A stretch of DNA of 64,000 nt from Tenacibaculum haliotis (GTDB lineage Bacteria; Bacteroidota; Bacteroidia; Flavobacteriales; Flavobacteriaceae): positions 248,001-312,000 of the forward strand of contig NZ_JAOBTH010000028.1 in NCBI RefSeq assembly GCF_025215075.1, written 5' to 3'. Below the pieces are notes generated by a model that had not been told where the DNA came from, did no database searches, and was given only the letters and a program-made list of their open reading frames with translations. This document shows positions 47,853 to 57,019 of the stretch, piece after piece (the stretch's first letter is position 1; every line of letters begins with the position of its first letter). Both the position numbers and the translations under genes were made by a program.

Positions 47853-47882
47853 CAAATGTACTGAGTCTTTTTTAATTAACAA
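47853..47882 (-). promoter_or_regulatory. rpsU promoter
   Basis: The minus strand has TTG (47880-47882 reversed), 19 bases, then TACATTTG (47853-47860 reversed), a full match to the flavobacterial TTG-N17-23-TAnnTTTG consensus. The leader would be about 47 bases long. Confidence 0.7.
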
Positions 47883-47904
47883 TTAATTTTTTACTTATTT
47901 TGAA

Positions 47905-48000
47905 TTTCATTATCGCATTAGCGATTGAAACGGCATCCTTTTTTATTTTTTTATAAAAAAGATATAGTGTAAAGCGCGACCTGAAAGGGAATGCCCAAAA
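47905..48000 (+). ncRNA. Structured flavobacterial intergenic element (candidate ncRNA or repeat)
   Basis: A short hairpin ATCGC-ATTA-GCGAT (47912-47925) is followed by GATTGAAACGGCATCC. Then comes an A/T hairpin-like tract, AAAAAAGATATAG, and a closing GGGAATGCCC that can pair with GGCATCC (47932-47938 with 47988-47995, one bulge). I recall very similar 'GCGACTGAAACGGCATCC...AAAGATATAGC...' blocks between genes in many Flavobacteriaceae. It could be a known Rfam motif such as Flavo-1, but I cannot confirm this. No open frame covers it. Confidence 0.45.
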
Positions 48001-48025
48001 TATCTTTTATATTGTATTTAAAAAA

Positions 48026-49192
48026 TTAGGTTGCTGGTTTGTATTCTTTTTTATCGATTATCATTTTTGCGATAATTTCTTTCAAAATTTCGGAAGTACC
48101 TCCACCAATTGGCCCTAAACGGCTATCTCTTAACAAACGCGCTAACGGATATTCTTCCATATAACCATATCCTCCTAGTAATTGCAATGCATCGTATATA
48201 ACTTCATCTGCCATTTTGGTAGATAACATTTTACTCATACTTGCCTCTTTTACCACATAAACACCTTCGTTTAGTCTTTTTGTAATCGAATAATTATATT
48301 CTCTACACATATCTACTTTAGAAGCCATTTCGGCTACTTTATGACGTAAGGCTTGGAATTTATCTAATGTTTTACCAAAAGCCTCTCTTTCGCTCATATA
48401 TGTTATCACATAATCTACAGCATATTCTGCTCTTGCATGTGCATTGATAGCCATTATTAAACGCTCTAAAGCAAAATGTTGCATTATATACGGAAAGCCT
48501 TTTCCTTCTTCGCCCATTAAATTTTCTGCAGGAATAACTACATTATCAAATGCAATTTCTGCTGTATCTGAAGCTCTCCAACCTAGTTTATCTAATTTGG
48601 TTGATGAAATTCCTGGTGTATTTCTATCTACCAAAAGAATACTCATTCCTTTATGTTTATCGTCTGGATTTGTTTTTGCTGCAACTACTAAGTAATCAGA
48701 ATAGATACCGTTTGTAATAAAAGTTTTAGATCCGTTAATTACATAGGTATCTCCTTTTTTAATTGCAGTAGTACGCATACCTGCAACATCACTTCCTCCG
48801 AAAGGTTCAGAAATACACAAACATCCTATCTTATCTCCGTTAATACTTGGAGTTAAATATTCTTTTTTGATTCTATCGTCTCCTTCTTTATTTAAATGTG
48901 TCATTGCTAAGTAGGCATGTGCCCACATATTTGCAGCAAAACCACCTGAGTTTATTTTTTGTAATTCTTCTAAAAAAATCACAGTATAAAAAAGATCTAA
49001 GCCTAAACCACCATATTCTTCTGGTTGATTTAATCCGAAATAGCCCATCTCACCAAATTTTTTCCAGATGAAACGCTCTACGGTTCCGTCTTTTTCCCAT
49101 TTATTTATATGAGGAACAACTTCTTTTTGCAAGAAATCTTTAAAGCTCTGACGAAAAAAGTCGTGCTCTTCAGTAAAGTACATACTGTTCAT
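48026..49192 (-). CDS. Acyl-CoA dehydrogenase, long-chain (LCAD)-like
   Basis: 388 residues with the complete fold: FAD-contact motif CLCISEPFGGSDVAGMRTTA, substrate region FITNGIYSDYLVVAAKTNP, and C-terminal LQLLGGYGYMEEYPLARLLRDSR. The usual C-terminal catalytic Glu of the YEGT motif is Gly here (GPIGGGTSEI), as in mitochondrial LCAD. The base is then the Glu in HFALERLIMAINA (about residue 239), the LCAD/isovaleryl-type position. Substrate could be long-chain or branched acyl-CoA. Two Met lie at the N-terminus (residues 1 and 4); either may start. Confidence 0.88.
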   Translation of the reverse strand: MNSMYFTEEHDFFRQSFKDFLQKEVVPHINKWEKDGTVERFIWKKFGEMGYFGLNQPEEYGGLGLDLFYTVIFLEELQKINSGGFAANMWAHAYLAMTHLNKEGDDRIKKEYLTPSINGDKIGCLCISEPFGGSDVAGMRTTAIKKGDTYVINGSKTFITNGIYSDYLVVAAKTNPDDKHKGMSILLVDRNTPGISSTKLDKLGWRASDTAEIAFDNVVIPAENLMGEEGKGFPYIMQHFALERLIMAINAHARAEYAVDYVITYMSEREAFGKTLDKFQALRHKVAEMASKVDMCREYNYSITKRLNEGVYVVKEASMSKMLSTKMADEVIYDALQLLGGYGYMEEYPLARLLRDSRLGPIGGGTSEILKEIIAKMIIDKKEYKPAT

Positions 49193-49217
49193 AATTATAT
49201 ATTTTGTTGTTGTTTGT

Positions 49218-50117
49218 TTATTCTGCCTTCAAATATAGAACTATTCTGTCGTATTTATCAATCGGAAAACTACCTATGTTTTTTATTTCTGATATTTGCT
49301 GAATTTCTGCCACCTCATCCCTGTATTCAAAAATACTTTTACACAACTTATAATCTATATATGGGTTAGCAAGTATTTCTTTAAAAGTAGCCGTGTTTAT
49401 ATTTATTTTTTGGATTGATGGTTTTTGATGGATTTTAAACCTTTGTAAGATTCTAATTGCAGTTGGTTTATCAATTGCCCAAACTTCATATATCTGCATG
49501 GTAAATGAAAAGCCTTGTAGTTTTTTTCGGTATTTTATAATTCGTGCTGAAATTACTGATCCAACACCACTAACAGTTTCAAAATCCTCCTGTGTAGCTT
49601 TATTGATGTCGTTTGTTGAGATTACAGCTTTTTTCAATAACAGCACCTCATCATCAGAATTCACTTTTGACTTTACCGTTTCTTGTAATTTATTTCTTTT
49701 TACAACCCAATCTGGAAATTTAAAATAAGGCGAAATCTTATTCAATAAGCTATCTGATACTTTTGTTATTTGCTGGAATTCTTGTGCTGAGTTTACAAAT
49801 TTACGCTGTGCGCGATAAGCATGTAATCTATCTATTTCTTGAAGAGATAAACCTAACTGCTCTCCTTTAAAATCTGTAATATAATTAGGATTGAAAGGAT
49901 ATATTTTAGGTTTTCTTTTTTCTAATTCAACTTTCTTTAAGCTATCAATTTTATTCTGACAAACAAGTAATTCTTCAGAGTTTGTATCAATTATTGCATC
50001 CGAAGAAAAATCAACAAAGAAATAAACAAACTGAAGAATAACTATAATTACCACCAAAAAGAAAATCCCATTTCTTTGGCGTTTGTGATACCAGAAATGG
50101 GATTTAAATATTTTCAT
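49218..50117 (-). CDS. Membrane-anchored helix-hairpin-helix protein (ComEA-like)
   Basis: 299 residues. One N-terminal transmembrane helix (about residues 17-35) is followed by three helix-hairpin-helix units: FNPNYITDFKGEQLGLSLQ..., STNDINKATQEDFETVSGVG and KININTATFKEILANPYIDY. Such ComEA/YbaV-like proteins bind DNA non-specifically outside the inner membrane; a role in DNA uptake is possible but unproven. It starts 11 bases after the symporter gene and is likely cotranscribed with it. Confidence 0.82.
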   Translation of the reverse strand: MKIFKSHFWYHKRQRNGIFFLVVIIVILQFVYFFVDFSSDAIIDTNSEELLVCQNKIDSLKKVELEKRKPKIYPFNPNYITDFKGEQLGLSLQEIDRLHAYRAQRKFVNSAQEFQQITKVSDSLLNKISPYFKFPDWVVKRNKLQETVKSKVNSDDEVLLLKKAVISTNDINKATQEDFETVSGVGSVISARIIKYRKKLQGFSFTMQIYEVWAIDKPTAIRILQRFKIHQKPSIQKININTATFKEILANPYIDYKLCKSIFEYRDEVAEIQQISEIKNIGSFPIDKYDRIVLYLKAE

Positions 50118-50128
50118 ATTAAGTTTTC

Positions 50129-51715
50129 TTATGCCTCGCTAGACTTTATTGCTTTCATATATTTTGAAAGTTCTTTTTTAACTTTCGGTGCTAGAAGTAC
50201 TAGTCCGATCATGTTAGGAACCATCATCGCAAAAATCATTGCATCTGAGAAACCTATTACAGATCCTAAACTAATAGAAGCTCCTACAATTACAAAAAGA
50301 CAAAATATTGTTTTATACGCATATTCCATTTTTTTAGACCTTCCAAATAAATACGCCCAACCTTGATATCCGTAATAAGACCAAGAAATCATTGTACTAA
50401 AAGCAAATAAAACTACTGCTACAGTTAATACATATGGAAACCATGAGATAGCTGATTGGAAAGCTCCTGATGTTAATAAGATTGCTTGTGCATCATCTAA
50501 TCCTGCGTTAGCAGAAGTAACGTTTCCTGTAATTATTAATACTAATGCTGTCATTGTACAAACCACAACAGTATCAATAAAAGGCTCTAATAAAGCTACT
50601 AAACCTTCTGATGCTGCGTATTTAGTTTTCACTGCTGAATGCGCTATTGATGCCGAACCTACTCCTGCTTCATTAGAAAAAGCTGCTCGTCTAAATCCTT
50701 GTACTAAAACTCCTACTGCTCCACCTGCAACTCCTTCAGGACTAAATGCCCCATTAAATATTTGTCCAAAAGCTCCACCTATCATATCGTAATTTACAAT
50801 GATAACAAACAATGATGCTAACACATAAATTACAACCATAAATGGCACAATTTTATCTGTAACCTTTGCTATTTTTTTAATCCCTCCAATAATTACAATA
50901 CCTACTAGTGTTGCCATTACTAAACCAAAAGCCCATCTATAACCATGTATAAATGACTCTTGACCTCCTGTCATATGTTCAAATAACTGAGCTGCTTGAT
51001 TTACTTGAAACATGTTACCACCTCCAAATGAACCACCAATTACGAATACAGCAAAAACAATAGCTAAAATTTTCCCTAAACCTTCAAGACCTTTTGATTT
51101 TAATCCTTTTGTTAAATAATACATTGGCCCTCCGTACACTGTTCCGTCTTCACCAATATCTCTATATTTTACTCCTAATGTACATTCCACAAATTTAGAT
51201 GCCATCCCTAAAAAACCCGCTACTATCATCCAAAATGTTGCTCCTGCTCCACCAATTGAAACAGCAATTGCTACACCTGCTATATTTCCTAAACCTACAG
51301 TTGCTGATAAAGCTGCTGTTAGTGCCTGAAAGTGAGAAACTTCTCCTTCATGATTTTCTATTGCAATCGTTTCTATATTATCTCCTCCTGGAGTAGAATC
51401 ACCCGCTGCAACCATTGATTCATGATGATCTAGCTCATCGTATTTACCTCTAACAATATTTATTGAGGTAAAAAAACCTTTAAAATTTATAAATTTAAAA
51501 TACACTGTAAAATATAAGGCTCCTAAGATTAAAGGGAAAAGAACCCAGAAAATTTTAACTCCTCCTCCAAAATCAATTTGATAGAAAATAAAATTAACAA
51601 ACCACCCTGTAGCATCGCCAAAGACTTCATCTATTTTTTGGTCTAAACCTTTTTCTTGTGCAAATGTCAACATCGGTGTTATTAATAATAACAACGTAAG
51701 AAGTCTTTTCTTCAT
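50129..51715 (-). CDS. Sodium:alanine/glycine symporter (AGCS family)
   Basis: 528 residues with about eleven transmembrane helices. The family motif VGLGNIAGVAIAVSIGGAGA and the region RRAAFSNEAGVGSASIAHSA are clear. It takes up alanine or glycine with sodium. The N-terminus looks like a signal peptide (MKKRLLTLLLLITPMLTFAQ) followed by an extra 40-residue segment before the first helix, a common flavobacterial extension. Confidence 0.92.
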   Translation of the reverse strand: MKKRLLTLLLLITPMLTFAQEKGLDQKIDEVFGDATGWFVNFIFYQIDFGGGVKIFWVLFPLILGALYFTVYFKFINFKGFFTSINIVRGKYDELDHHESMVAAGDSTPGGDNIETIAIENHEGEVSHFQALTAALSATVGLGNIAGVAIAVSIGGAGATFWMIVAGFLGMASKFVECTLGVKYRDIGEDGTVYGGPMYYLTKGLKSKGLEGLGKILAIVFAVFVIGGSFGGGNMFQVNQAAQLFEHMTGGQESFIHGYRWAFGLVMATLVGIVIIGGIKKIAKVTDKIVPFMVVIYVLASLFVIIVNYDMIGGAFGQIFNGAFSPEGVAGGAVGVLVQGFRRAAFSNEAGVGSASIAHSAVKTKYAASEGLVALLEPFIDTVVVCTMTALVLIITGNVTSANAGLDDAQAILLTSGAFQSAISWFPYVLTVAVVLFAFSTMISWSYYGYQGWAYLFGRSKKMEYAYKTIFCLFVIVGASISLGSVIGFSDAMIFAMMVPNMIGLVLLAPKVKKELSKYMKAIKSSEA

Positions 51716-51897
51716 AATTAAGTATGTTAGTTTTTTTTAAATTTGTAATGCGCAATATCTTAAAAAATTGTACTTTCAACAAGTTTTAAGCGTTAAATGT
51801 ACTTTTAAGTTAGTTTTTCTTTAAATTTATGTAAATCTTCTTGCAATTATTTTTAATTTAAAAAAATCAATATTCATTATAATAACTATAATGTTTT

Positions 51898-52902
51898 CTA
51901 AAATAATTCTCTTAATTTAATTATTTGTTCTGGACGACCTAAAACAATTAAGTTTGCTCCTGCTGTTAGTTTTACCGTAGCATCCGGATTTATAATATAT
52001 TCTTTATCCGTAGTTCGATAACCGATAACAGTGCATCCTGTTTTTTTACGAAGATCTAAATCGAAAATTGTACTATTTAAATATTCTTTAGGTAAATTAT
52101 CTATAGCAATTTCTTCTAAATTAGCAGTCGTATCTCCTTCTATTGTTAATCTATCTACAAATTCAATTACATCTGGTGTAACCACTAAAGATGCCATATG
52201 CGCACCACCTAATTTATCTGGCATAATTACATTATCTGCACCTGCTATTTTAAGTTTACTGTAAGAAGTTTCTTTAGATGCTCTGCTTATTATTCTACAC
52301 TTTTTATTTAGTTGACTTGCGGTTAATACCACAAATAGATTGTCAGCATCCGAAGGTAAAACTGTTATTAAATTCGCTGCATTTAAAATACCTGCTTTCA
52401 GTAATGCTTCATCCGTTGTTGCATCTCCTTCAATATTTAAGATTCCTTTTTCATCTAATTGTTTAATAACCTCTTCGTGCTTTTCTACAACAACAAAATC
52501 TTTATTATAGCTATTTAGTTTTGATATGGCCTGTTTACCGTTTCTACCAAACCCACAAACAATAGTGTGCCCTTTTAATTTTTCTATTTTTTTTTGCACT
52601 TTTTTTATTTTTAGTTGACGAAAGAACTGTCCGCTTATTAAATATTCTGAAAATGAGGATACTGCATAACCGAAAATAAATAAACTCGATAATATTAAAC
52701 CGATCGTAAATATTTTTTCTCCTGTACCAAACGGATGTACTTCTCCAAAACCGATTGTAGTAATGGTAATAATGGTCATATATAATGCATCAATAAAAGA
52801 ATAATTGAATAATATTAAATACCCTCCTACCCCTATTGACAAAATTAATACTGAATATAAAATTGCTTTATATAACCTCGATTTAAATACTGTTTTTATC
52901 AT
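51898..52902 (-). CDS. Potassium channel with TrkA-N/TrkA-C (RCK) domain
   Basis: 334 residues. Transmembrane helix 1, a pore loop with selectivity filter TTIGFGE (residues 48-54), and helix 2 form a two-helix channel subunit. They are followed by a Rossmann-fold RCK domain (TIVCGFGRNGKQAISKL) and a TrkA-C domain near the end. The filter has GFG instead of the commoner GYG, as in some prokaryotic channels. It overlaps the PspC-like gene by four bases. Confidence 0.9.
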   Translation of the reverse strand: MIKTVFKSRLYKAILYSVLILSIGVGGYLILFNYSFIDALYMTIITITTIGFGEVHPFGTGEKIFTIGLILSSLFIFGYAVSSFSEYLISGQFFRQLKIKKVQKKIEKLKGHTIVCGFGRNGKQAISKLNSYNKDFVVVEKHEEVIKQLDEKGILNIEGDATTDEALLKAGILNAANLITVLPSDADNLFVVLTASQLNKKCRIISRASKETSYSKLKIAGADNVIMPDKLGGAHMASLVVTPDVIEFVDRLTIEGDTTANLEEIAIDNLPKEYLNSTIFDLDLRKKTGCTVIGYRTTDKEYIINPDATVKLTAGANLIVLGRPEQIIKLRELF

Positions 52903-53126
52903 AAATCAAAAACAGAAGTTCTTTTTGTATAAATCATATCTTTTAATCGCAACAAAAAAGCCAATGTTAAATAAACACCAAACGACAAGCCAACGGTTAC
53001 AAACGATATGTAAATAAAAAATAATCGCACATTGGTGGCTCGCATCCCTAAACGATCTGCAAACCTTGAAGACACTGCAAAACCATGACGTTCAAAAAAA
53101 TGACGCACAGAATGAATAAAACTCAT
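52899..53126 (-). CDS. PspC-domain small membrane protein
   Basis: 75 residues. The PspC core is present (SSRFADRLGMRATNVRLFFI), followed by a hydrophobic segment (ISFVTVGLSFGVYLTLAFLL). Despite the family name it is a membrane protein, not a DNA binder. The four-base overlap with the K+ channel gene suggests translational coupling and perhaps a joint envelope-stress role. Confidence 0.82.
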   Translation of the reverse strand: MSFIHSVRHFFERHGFAVSSRFADRLGMRATNVRLFFIYISFVTVGLSFGVYLTLAFLLRLKDMIYTKRTSVFDL

Positions 53127-53236
53127 AATTAACTCGTTTTAATTGCAAGATACCATTTTACAATCATTTGTTTATAACATCGGCTTTAAAATAAATTTGG
53201 TTTCTGTAACTTTGCTTTTTTGGTAAAAAACACACT

Positions 53237-56062
53237 TTGAAAGAACAAGAGTACATAGAAGTATACGGAGCCAGAGCTCACAATTTAAAAAATATTGATG
53301 TAAAAATTCCTCGCGAAAAACTAGTTGTTATTACTGGTTTAAGCGGAAGTGGAAAATCATCCTTAGCTTTTGATACTATTTATGCCGAAGGACAACGTAG
53401 ATATATTGAAACTTTCTCTGCTTATGCGCGTCAGTTTTTAGGCGGATTAGAAAGACCCGATGTTGATAAAATTGATGGATTATCACCCGTAATTTCTATC
53501 GAACAAAAGACTACAAACAAAAGTCCGCGTTCTACCGTAGGTACCATAACCGAAATTTACGACTTTCTTCGTTTACTCTTTTCTCGTGCCTCGGATGCTT
53601 ATTCGTACAATACAAACGAGAAAATGGTAAGTTATTCTGATGAACAAATCAGGCAATTAATTTTAAAAGATTTTAACGAAAAACGTATTGCAGTTCTTGC
53701 GCCTTTAATTAAATCTAGAAAAGGGCATTACCGCGAACTTTTTGAGCAAATTTCTAAACAAGGTTTTGTTCGTGTTCGTGTAGACGGAGAAATAAAAGAA
53801 ATCGTAAAAGGAATGAAACTTGATCGATATAAAACTCATGATATTGAGGTGGTAATCGATCGTTTAGCTGTTAATAGTAAATCAGAAAAAAGGTTAGAAG
53901 AAACTATAAAAACAGCTTTATATACCGGGAATAATATTTTAATGGTGGTTGATGTTGACGATGAAAAACCTCGTTATTTTAGTCGCGAATTAATGTGCCC
54001 TACAACCGGAATTGCGTATCCGAATCCTGAGCCAAATACATTTTCATTCAACTCGCCAAGAGGCGCTTGTATTCATTGTAACGGATTAGGTATTACCAAT
54101 GAAATTAACGAGAAAAAGGTAATTCCAGATCATACTATTTCTATTAAAAAAGGCGGAATTATTCCTTTAGGAGAACAAAAAAATAGTTGGATTTTTAAGC
54201 AATTACAAACCATTGCCGACAGGCATAACTTTAAACTTACCGACCCGATAAATAAAATTCCGCAAGATGCGATGCATATTATTTTACACGGTGGTAATGA
54301 TAAATTTGAAATAAACTCTAAAGATCTTGGTGTAACTAGAAACTACGAAATAGATTTTGAAGGAATTATAGCTTTTATCGATAATCAATATAAAAATGCA
54401 GAAAGCACTTCTATAAAACGTTGGGCAAAAGACTTTATGGATGAAGTTAGCTGTTCTGTTTGTGAAGGTAAAAGACTTAAAAAAGAAGCGCTTCATTTTA
54501 AAGTTGTTGATAAAAACATTAGTGATTTAGCACAAATGGATGTTACCGAGCTAGCTGCTTGGTTTAAAGATATTGAAAGTAGCCTTTCTGAAAAACAATT
54601 AATAATTGCTGCTGAAATATTAAAAGAAATTAGAACTAGAATTCAGTTTTTATTAGATGTTGGGTTAGATTATTTAACTTTAGATAGAACCTCGAAATCT
54701 CTTTCTGGTGGAGAAGCACAACGAATTAGATTAGCAACACAAATTGGTTCGCAATTAGTTGGTGTTTTATATATTTTAGATGAGCCAAGTATTGGTTTAC
54801 ATCAGCGCGACAACGAAAAACTAATAAAATCACTTATTAAACTACGAGATGTTGGTAATTCGGTTTTAGTTGTAGAGCATGACAAAGACATGATTGAACA
54901 AGCCGATTTTGTTTTCGATATTGGTCCGGGTGCAGGCGTACATGGAGGCGAAATTGTAAGTGAAGGAACTTTTGATGATTTAAAAAAACACAGCTCCTTA
55001 ACTGCCGATTACTTAACAGGAAGAAAAGAAATTGCTGTTCCCAAGGAAAGAAGAGCAGGAAACGGAAATTTTATTAAACTATCCGGAGCATCAGGGAACA
55101 ACTTAAAAAATGTATCCGTAAAATTTCCTTTAGGACAAATGATTTGTGTTACCGGAGTTTCCGGAAGCGGAAAATCTACCTTAATAAACGAAACTTTATA
55201 TCCTATTTTAAATGCCCACATTTATCGTGGCGTTAAAAAACCAATGCCTTATAAAAAGATTGAGGGCTTAGAACATATCGATAAAGTTATTGACATAGAC
55301 CAATCTCCTATTGGTAGAACTCCACGTTCAAATCCGGCAACATATACAGGTACTTTTGGCGAAATCCGCAGTTTATTTGCTAAAACTCCAGAAGCTGCTA
55401 TTCGCGGTTATAAACCTGGTCGTTTTAGTTTTAATGTAAAAGGTGGTCGCTGTGAAACTTGCCAAGGAGGCGGAGTTCGGGTTATTGAAATGAATTTTTT
55501 ACCAGATGTTCAAGTAGAATGTGAAACCTGTCAAGGGAAACGTTTTAACAGAGAAACATTAGAGATTCGTTACAAAGGAAAATCGATTTCTGATATTTTA
55601 GAAATGACAATTAATGAAGCTACCAACTTCTTTGAGCATATTCCTAAAATATATCGCAAACTTAAAACCATTAAAGATGTTGGCCTTGGGTATATTACTT
55701 TAGGACAACAATCTACCACACTATCTGGTGGAGAAGCACAACGTATAAAATTAGCATCAGAATTATCGAAAAGAGACACCGGAAACACTTTTTATATTTT
55801 AGACGAACCTACTACAGGTTTACATTTTGAAGATATTCGTGTTTTAATGGATGTTTTAAATGAATTAGCCAACAAAGGAAATACTGTGTTAATTATTGAA
55901 CATAACATGGATGTAATTAAACTTGCCGATTATATTATTGACATCGGTATGGAAGGTGGTAAAAATGGTGGAAACGTTCTAACCACAGGATCTCCTGAAA
56001 AAGTAGCCAAACATAAAACAAGTTATACCGCTAAGTTTTTGAAGAAAGAATTAAAAAGCTAA
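53237..56062 (+). CDS. uvrA: Excinuclease ABC subunit A
   Basis: 941 residues with two ABC ATPase halves: Walker [14 protein letters not shown] and [13 protein letters not shown], signature motifs [13 protein letters not shown] and [13 protein letters not shown]. Zinc fingers are visible at [11 protein letters not shown]...CIHCNGLG and [16 protein letters not shown]...CETCQG. Recognises bulky DNA damage for nucleotide excision repair. The only suitable start is a TTG at 53237; no in-frame ATG lies nearby. Confidence 0.97.
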   Translation: MKEQEYIEVYGARAHNLKNIDVKIPREKLVVITGLSGSGKSSLAFDTIYAEGQRRYIETFSAYARQFLGGLERPDVDKIDGLSPVISIEQKTTNKSPRSTVGTITEIYDFLRLLFSRASDAYSYNTNEKMVSYSDEQIRQLILKDFNEKRIAVLAPLIKSRKGHYRELFEQISKQGFVRVRVDGEIKEIVKGMKLDRYKTHDIEVVIDRLAVNSKSEKRLEETIKTALYTGNNILMVVDVDDEKPRYFSRELMCPTTGIAYPNPEPNTFSFNSPRGACIHCNGLGITNEINEKKVIPDHTISIKKGGIIPLGEQKNSWIFKQLQTIADRHNFKLTDPINKIPQDAMHIILHGGNDKFEINSKDLGVTRNYEIDFEGIIAFIDNQYKNAESTSIKRWAKDFMDEVSCSVCEGKRLKKEALHFKVVDKNISDLAQMDVTELAAWFKDIESSLSEKQLIIAAEILKEIRTRIQFLLDVGLDYLTLDRTSKSLSGGEAQRIRLATQIGSQLVGVLYILDEPSIGLHQRDNEKLIKSLIKLRDVGNSVLVVEHDKDMIEQADFVFDIGPGAGVHGGEIVSEGTFDDLKKHSSLTADYLTGRKEIAVPKERRAGNGNFIKLSGASGNNLKNVSVKFPLGQMICVTGVSGSGKSTLINETLYPILNAHIYRGVKKPMPYKKIEGLEHIDKVIDIDQSPIGRTPRSNPATYTGTFGEIRSLFAKTPEAAIRGYKPGRFSFNVKGGRCETCQGGGVRVIEMNFLPDVQVECETCQGKRFNRETLEIRYKGKSISDILEMTINEATNFFEHIPKIYRKLKTIKDVGLGYITLGQQSTTLSGGEAQRIKLASELSKRDTGNTFYILDEPTTGLHFEDIRVLMDVLNELANKGNTVLIIEHNMDVIKLADYIIDIGMEGGKNGGNVLTTGSPEKVAKHKTSYTAKFLKKELKS

Positions 56063-56102
56063 CAATACCAACATCAAAACATACGATATGTTAAATAAAT
56101 GT

Positions 56103-56146
56103 TAACAGAAATAGGGTTAACCCTATTTCTGTTAGGGTTAACCCTA
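56103..56146. repeat. 32-bp perfect palindrome with a second GGGTTAACCC copy
   Basis: Bases 56103-56134 form a perfect palindrome without a loop (arms TAACAGAAATAGGGTT/AACCCTATTTCTGTTA). Its core AGGGTTAACCCT recurs at 56134-56145, giving two centres 21 bases apart, which is two helical turns. It may be an operator, since it lies upstream of the promoter for the response-regulator gene, or a cruciform/terminator after uvrA. There is no direct U-run. Confidence 0.6.
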
Positions 56147-56167
56147 TAACTCAATTAGGGGTGTTGG

Positions 56168-56189
56168 GTATTGACAATACATTTTTTTT
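56168..56189 (+). terminator. Weak terminator after uvrA
   Basis: GTATT (56168-56172) pairs with AATAC (56176-56180) over a 3-base loop and is followed by eight T (56182-56189). The stem is short; the large palindrome upstream may contribute. Confidence 0.4.
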
Positions 56190-56201
56190 CATTTAGATTT
56201 A
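56171..56201 (+). promoter_or_regulatory. Promoter of the response-regulator gene
   Basis: TTG (56171-56173), 20 bases, then TAGATTTA (56194-56201, last base off consensus). The leader would be about 26 bases. The -33 element overlaps the terminator loop. Confidence 0.5.
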
Positions 56202-56231
56202 CAAATAAAAAATTACTTTTCACCCCTTCTT

Positions 56232-56912
56232 ATGAAAAAAGAAAAAATTACTTTTTTAGTCTTAGATGGCTGTCCGTTAATGTGCGAAGCATATAAAAGC
56301 ATTATAAATAACACAAACAAGGCAAACACGTATCATCTAAATATAAACCTAATTCATGCTCCCAAAATAGCAAACAACTTTATTAATGAGGTTATTAAAA
56401 ATAAGACTCCGCTTGATATTGTTATATTAGAACTAAATTTTTCCAAAAAAAATGATGAAAATGAAATTTCTGGAGAAGATATAGCTCTTATAATCAGGAA
56501 AACACTTCCCAAAACAAAAATTATTATTTCAACTGCTTCTGATGATAATTTTAGAATACACACAACATTTAAAACCATAAATCCTGAAGGGTTTATATTA
56601 AAACGTGACCTTACCTCTAGTGAATTTAAAAGAGCAATTTATCAAACAATCAATAATGAAGTTTTTTATAGTAAATCTATCTTAAAATTATTACGAAAAG
56701 AGATTTCATCCAATTTTATAATTGATGCGATAGATAGAAAAATACTATATGAACTATCAATTGGCGCAAAAATGAAAGATATGCCAAATTATATTCCTCT
56801 CTCTGTAGCCAGTATTGAAAAAAGAAAACGTCACTTAAAAAAAGCTTTTAATGTTAAAGAAAAAGGAGATAGAGAACTAATTTTAATAGCTAAAGAAAAA
56901 GGTATTGTTTAA
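56232..56912 (+). CDS. Atypical response regulator with LuxR-type HTH
   Basis: 226 residues. The receiver-like domain (1-140) keeps the beta-alpha pattern, but the phosphate-accepting Asp is Glu67 (in LDIVILELN) and the acidic pair is Asp12-Gly13, so normal phosphorylation is unlikely. The conserved Lys is probably Lys124 (GFILKRD). The C-terminus (from about 160) resembles a LuxR/GerE helix-turn-helix (DRKILYELSIGAKMKDMPNY, then SIEKRKRHLKKAF). No histidine kinase gene is beside it. It precedes the peptide-export locus and may control it; it is separated from it by a terminator. Confidence 0.75.
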   Translation: MKKEKITFLVLDGCPLMCEAYKSIINNTNKANTYHLNINLIHAPKIANNFINEVIKNKTPLDIVILELNFSKKNDENEISGEDIALIIRKTLPKTKIIISTASDDNFRIHTTFKTINPEGFILKRDLTSSEFKRAIYQTINNEVFYSKSILKLLRKEISSNFIIDAIDRKILYELSIGAKMKDMPNYIPLSVASIEKRKRHLKKAFNVKEKGDRELILIAKEKGIV

Positions 56913-56938
56913 AAGTAAGGTTTTCCCTTACTTTTTTT
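56911..56938 (+). terminator. Terminator after the response-regulator gene
   Basis: AAAAGTAAGG (56911-56920) pairs with CCTTACTTTT (56926-56935) over a 5-base loop, with seven T at 56932-56938. The stem begins within the stop codon. Confidence 0.85.
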
Positions 56939-56967
56939 ACGGTTTTTAACGCGCTTTTTAAATTTTA

Positions 56968-57019
56968 AAAAAATAGCTTTGAAAAAATAGAATAACCTCA
57001 AAAAATAGCTTTTGAAAAA
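56968..57019 (+). repeat. 19-bp direct repeat carrying a -7 box, in front of the VKOR-fusion gene
   Basis: AAAAAATAGCTTTGAAAAA occurs at 56968-56986 and again at 57001-57019, 33 bases apart. Each copy holds TAGCTTTG, a perfect TAnnTTTG box. The first (56974-56981) is well placed as promoter; the second contains the TTG start codon of the next gene. It could be a duplicated promoter or a regulator site. Confidence 0.6.

Noticed and set aside
56103-56160. Telomere-like or origin repeats (TTAGGG-type units)
   Set aside because: Only two dyad copies, no long array, no DnaA boxes or replication genes nearby.
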